Positions 62,155-64,000 of a stretch of 64,000 nucleotides of DNA are shown here, piece after piece. The position numbers were made by a program, and so were the translations under genes. The DNA is from Streptomyces sp. NBC_01224 (lineage in GTDB: Bacteria > Actinomycetota > Actinomycetes > Streptomycetales > Streptomycetaceae), in the NCBI RefSeq assembly GCF_036002945.1, contig NZ_CP108529.1:7249001-7313000 (forward strand). Direction: 5' to 3'. The notes below the pieces were generated by a model that worked only from the letters and a program-made list of their open reading frames with translations, did not search any database and was not told the DNA's origin. Within the stretch, counting starts at the first letter, position 1. Every line of letters begins with the position of its first letter.

Positions 62155-63600
62155 ATGACCCAGCAGTTCGATGTGCAACCACAGCCATCCGCACACAAGC
62201 AGGAGCAGCCGCTGCAGCCGTCGCAGGCACAGACGGACGAGGACTACCCGCTGGAGCGGGTGCCGCGCGCGGCCCGCTACTCCTGGTTCAACGTCGCCGT
62301 GCAGCGCTTCGGCCAGCTCTCCGACCTGACGCAGTTCCTGCTGGGCGCCGCGCTCGGCGCCGGGCTCTCCTTCTGGGGCGCGTTCTGGGCGTTCACGCTC
62401 GGCTCGGTGATCCTGGAGATCGTCTGCATCTTTGTCGGCATCGCCGGTATGCGGGAGGGCCTGTCCACCTCGATGCTGGTCCGCTGGACCGGCTTCGGAC
62501 GTTACGGCTCCACCCTCATCGGACTCGTCATCGCGGTCAGCCTGTTCGGCTGGTTCGGTGTGCAGACGGCGGTGTTCGCGGCCGGACTGCACTCCATCGT
62601 GCCCGCGCTGCCCGTCTGGGCCTGGTGCCTGATCTGCGGGCTCGCCGTCACCGCGCTCGTGCTGCGCGGTTTCCGCGCCATGGGCTGGACCGCGTTCGTC
62701 ACCGTCCCCGCCTTCCTCGGCCTCGCGGGCTGGGCGATGATGGTCGAGTTCTCCCGGCACAACATCGGCGACCTGGTGGCCTCCGCGCCGTTCGGCGCCC
62801 ACATGTCCATCGCCACCGGCGCGACCATCGTCGCCGGCTCGTACATCGTCGGCGCGGTCACCACCCCCGACATGACCCGCTTCAACCGCAACACCGGCGA
62901 TGTCGTCAAGCAGACCGTCGTCGGCATCAGCCTCGGTGAATACGTCCTGGGCCTCGGCGGTGTGCTGCTCGCCTACGCGGTGAAGTCCTCCGACCTGATT
63001 GCCATCATCACGTCCTCCTCCGGCGTCATCGGCGTCATCGTCCTGGTCTCCGCCACCGTGAAGATCAACAACTGGAATCTGTACTCGTCGTCGCTCGGCC
63101 TGATAGGCGCGGTCGAGGCGCTCTTCAAGGTCCGGCTGAACCGGGTCGGCACGACCGTCACGATCGGGGTGCTCGGCAGCCTCGCCGCCGCCGCCGGGAT
63201 CCTGGACCGGTTCACCGACTTCCTCACGGTGCTCGGCGTCCTCACCCCGCCGGTCGCCGGAATCATGGTCGCCGAGTACTTCGTGGTGAAGAAGTGGCGG
63301 CCGCAGCTCGACGCGTCCCGCTCCGTCGGACGGCTGCCCGAGACCGAACCCAGCTGGGTGCCGGCCACGATCGCCCTGTGGGCCGCCGCATCCCTGTTCG
63401 GCTGGCTCGGCGACCACTACCAGTGGTGGGGGATCCCGGCACTCGACTCCCTGCTGCTGGCCGGGCTCGGCTATGTCGTCCTCGGCAAGCTCGGCCTGGT
63501 GCGCGGCGCCCGCGACCTGCCGTTCCAACAGCCCGTACGACCCGCCGCGGCGATCGAGGCGGAAGCGGGCACGGCCTGGTCGTCGAACGCCACCGCCTGA
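62155..63600 (+). CDS. NCS1-family cytosine/purine/hydantoin permease
   Basis: A 481-residue permease with about 12 membrane helices, an N-terminal charged region (LERVPRAARYSWFNVAVQRFGQLSD) and NCS1 features (GVQTAVFAAGL, TTPDMTRFNRNTGD). It imports a nucleobase, hydantoin or similar amide-ring compound by cation symport. The ATG follows a 94-base gap from the hydantoinase-like gene. It probably supplies the substrate of the flanking hydantoinase-type proteins. Confidence 0.9.
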   Translation: MTQQFDVQPQPSAHKQEQPLQPSQAQTDEDYPLERVPRAARYSWFNVAVQRFGQLSDLTQFLLGAALGAGLSFWGAFWAFTLGSVILEIVCIFVGIAGMREGLSTSMLVRWTGFGRYGSTLIGLVIAVSLFGWFGVQTAVFAAGLHSIVPALPVWAWCLICGLAVTALVLRGFRAMGWTAFVTVPAFLGLAGWAMMVEFSRHNIGDLVASAPFGAHMSIATGATIVAGSYIVGAVTTPDMTRFNRNTGDVVKQTVVGISLGEYVLGLGGVLLAYAVKSSDLIAIITSSSGVIGVIVLVSATVKINNWNLYSSSLGLIGAVEALFKVRLNRVGTTVTIGVLGSLAAAAGILDRFTDFLTVLGVLTPPVAGIMVAEYFVVKKWRPQLDASRSVGRLPETEPSWVPATIALWAAASLFGWLGDHYQWWGIPALDSLLLAGLGYVVLGKLGLVRGARDLPFQQPVRPAAAIEAEAGTAWSSNATA

Positions 63601-63650
63601 CCCGTACGCCCACCCGGACATCCCCACCCCCTACGAAAGACAGACACCCC

Positions 63651-64000
63651 ATGCGCATCGGAATCGACGTCGGAGGCACCAACACCGACGCCGCCCTTCT
63701 CGGGGACGACGACCGGATCGTCGCGACCGCGAAGACCCCCACCACCTCCGACATCACCTCCGGCGTCACCGCGGCGATCCGGGCACTCGACCCGCCGATG
63801 GAATCCGTCGACGCCGTCATGATCGGCACGACCCACTTCCTCAATGCGCTGATCGAGGGCGCCCGGCTCGCACCCGTCGCCGCCGTACGCCTCGGCCTGC
63901 CCGCGACGGCCGCCCTGCCGCCGATGACCGACTGGCCGGATCGCCAGCGGGCGGCCGTCGGCGGGCACGGCTATCTCTGCCACGGCGGGCGGGAGTTCGA
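63651..64000 (+). CDS. Hydantoinase/oxoprolinase family protein, 5' part
   Basis: The first 116 residues of an intact HyuA-like protein, cut by the window end. It shows the canonical GIDVGGTNTD at 4-13 and MIGTTHFLNALIEGARL at about 57-73, followed by LPATAALPPM and HGYLCHGG. It is the likely active partner of the degenerate paralogue upstream. ATG with gaaagacag before it. The family hydrolyses cyclic amides such as hydantoins or 5-oxoproline with ATP. Confidence 0.88.
   Translation, partial: MRIGIDVGGTNTDAALLGDDDRIVATAKTPTTSDITSGVTAAIRALDPPMESVDAVMIGTTHFLNALIEGARLAPVAAVRLGLPATAALPPMTDWPDRQRAAVGGHGYLCHGGREF

Noticed and set aside
1..64000. CRISPR arrays, transposases, integrases, phage genes, tRNA or rRNA genes
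   Set aside because: No regularly spaced repeats, no transposase or integrase motifs and no cloverleaf-like sequence were recognised on either strand; tRNAscan and an IS search would confirm.

Overview
The window is high-GC chromosomal DNA of a Streptomyces. Three things show this: third-position GC bias throughout, mycothiol biosynthesis (mshC), and a complete Pup-proteasome locus beside pafBC and tatAC. The glycerol (gyl) operon under an IclR regulator next to metH also fits. As far as I recall, the core gene order matches the S. coelicolor chromosome read in reverse. Accessory genes are inserted between conserved blocks. I saw no phage, insertion sequence, CRISPR array, tRNA or rRNA.

Layout. 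0.2-5.7 kb: ferritin-like protein, CorA, then histidine phosphatase, DUF3090 protein, kinase-like protein and MshC in a row. 5.8-10 kb: a secreted GH31 glycosidase and a PAC2 protein, converging on a strong hairpin. 10.2-18.2 kb: a sugar-acid module (L-fuconate dehydratase, SDR, sugar ABC transporter, FadR-type regulator), followed by an LLM oxidoreductase. 18.3-23.4 kb: glpD, glpK, glpF and gylR, all on the minus strand. 23.6-29.9 kb: metH, a HAD phosphatase and an orphan peptide-type binding lipoprotein. 30-34.7 kb: a NarL-type response regulator coupled to a Cas4/AddB-like Fe-S nuclease, an M50 protease, TrmI and a small exported protein. 34.7-45 kb: the proteasome locus (ferredoxin, arc, dop, pup, prcB, prcA, pafA), interrupted by a divergent LacI/MFS pair. 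45-54.4 kb: two FKBPs, pafB, pafC, a zinc ribbon, a small membrane protein, tatA, tatC, a lipid-kinase-like protein and a HelY-type helicase. 54.5-64 kb is accessory: a sulfonate-type monooxygenase behind a cysteine leader peptide, allophanate hydrolase, remnants of urea carboxylase and a TetR regulator, then a PucR / DUF917 / hydantoinase-like / NCS1 permease cluster cut by the window edge.

How the genes work together. Dop deamidates the C-terminal Gln of Pup, PafA ligates Pup to substrates, Arc unfolds the tagged proteins and PrcBA degrades them. PafBC are WYL regulators of the neighbouring locus. GlpF, GlpK and GlpD take glycerol to dihydroxyacetone phosphate under GylR. The fuconate dehydratase/SDR pair probably handles the middle of oxidative 6-deoxy-sugar catabolism, with its own transporter.

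The least ordinary items are five. One is a 25-codon leader peptide ending in Cys-Cys-Ser whose Cys codons can pair with the mRNA next to the downstream start. Another is a deletion scar that removed most of a urea carboxylase operon and its TetR regulator. A third is a hydantoinase-like protein that has lost its signature motifs beside an intact paralogue. The last two are a set of three uncharacterised or loosely characterised genes ahead of mshC, and a response regulator coupled to a four-cysteine nuclease.
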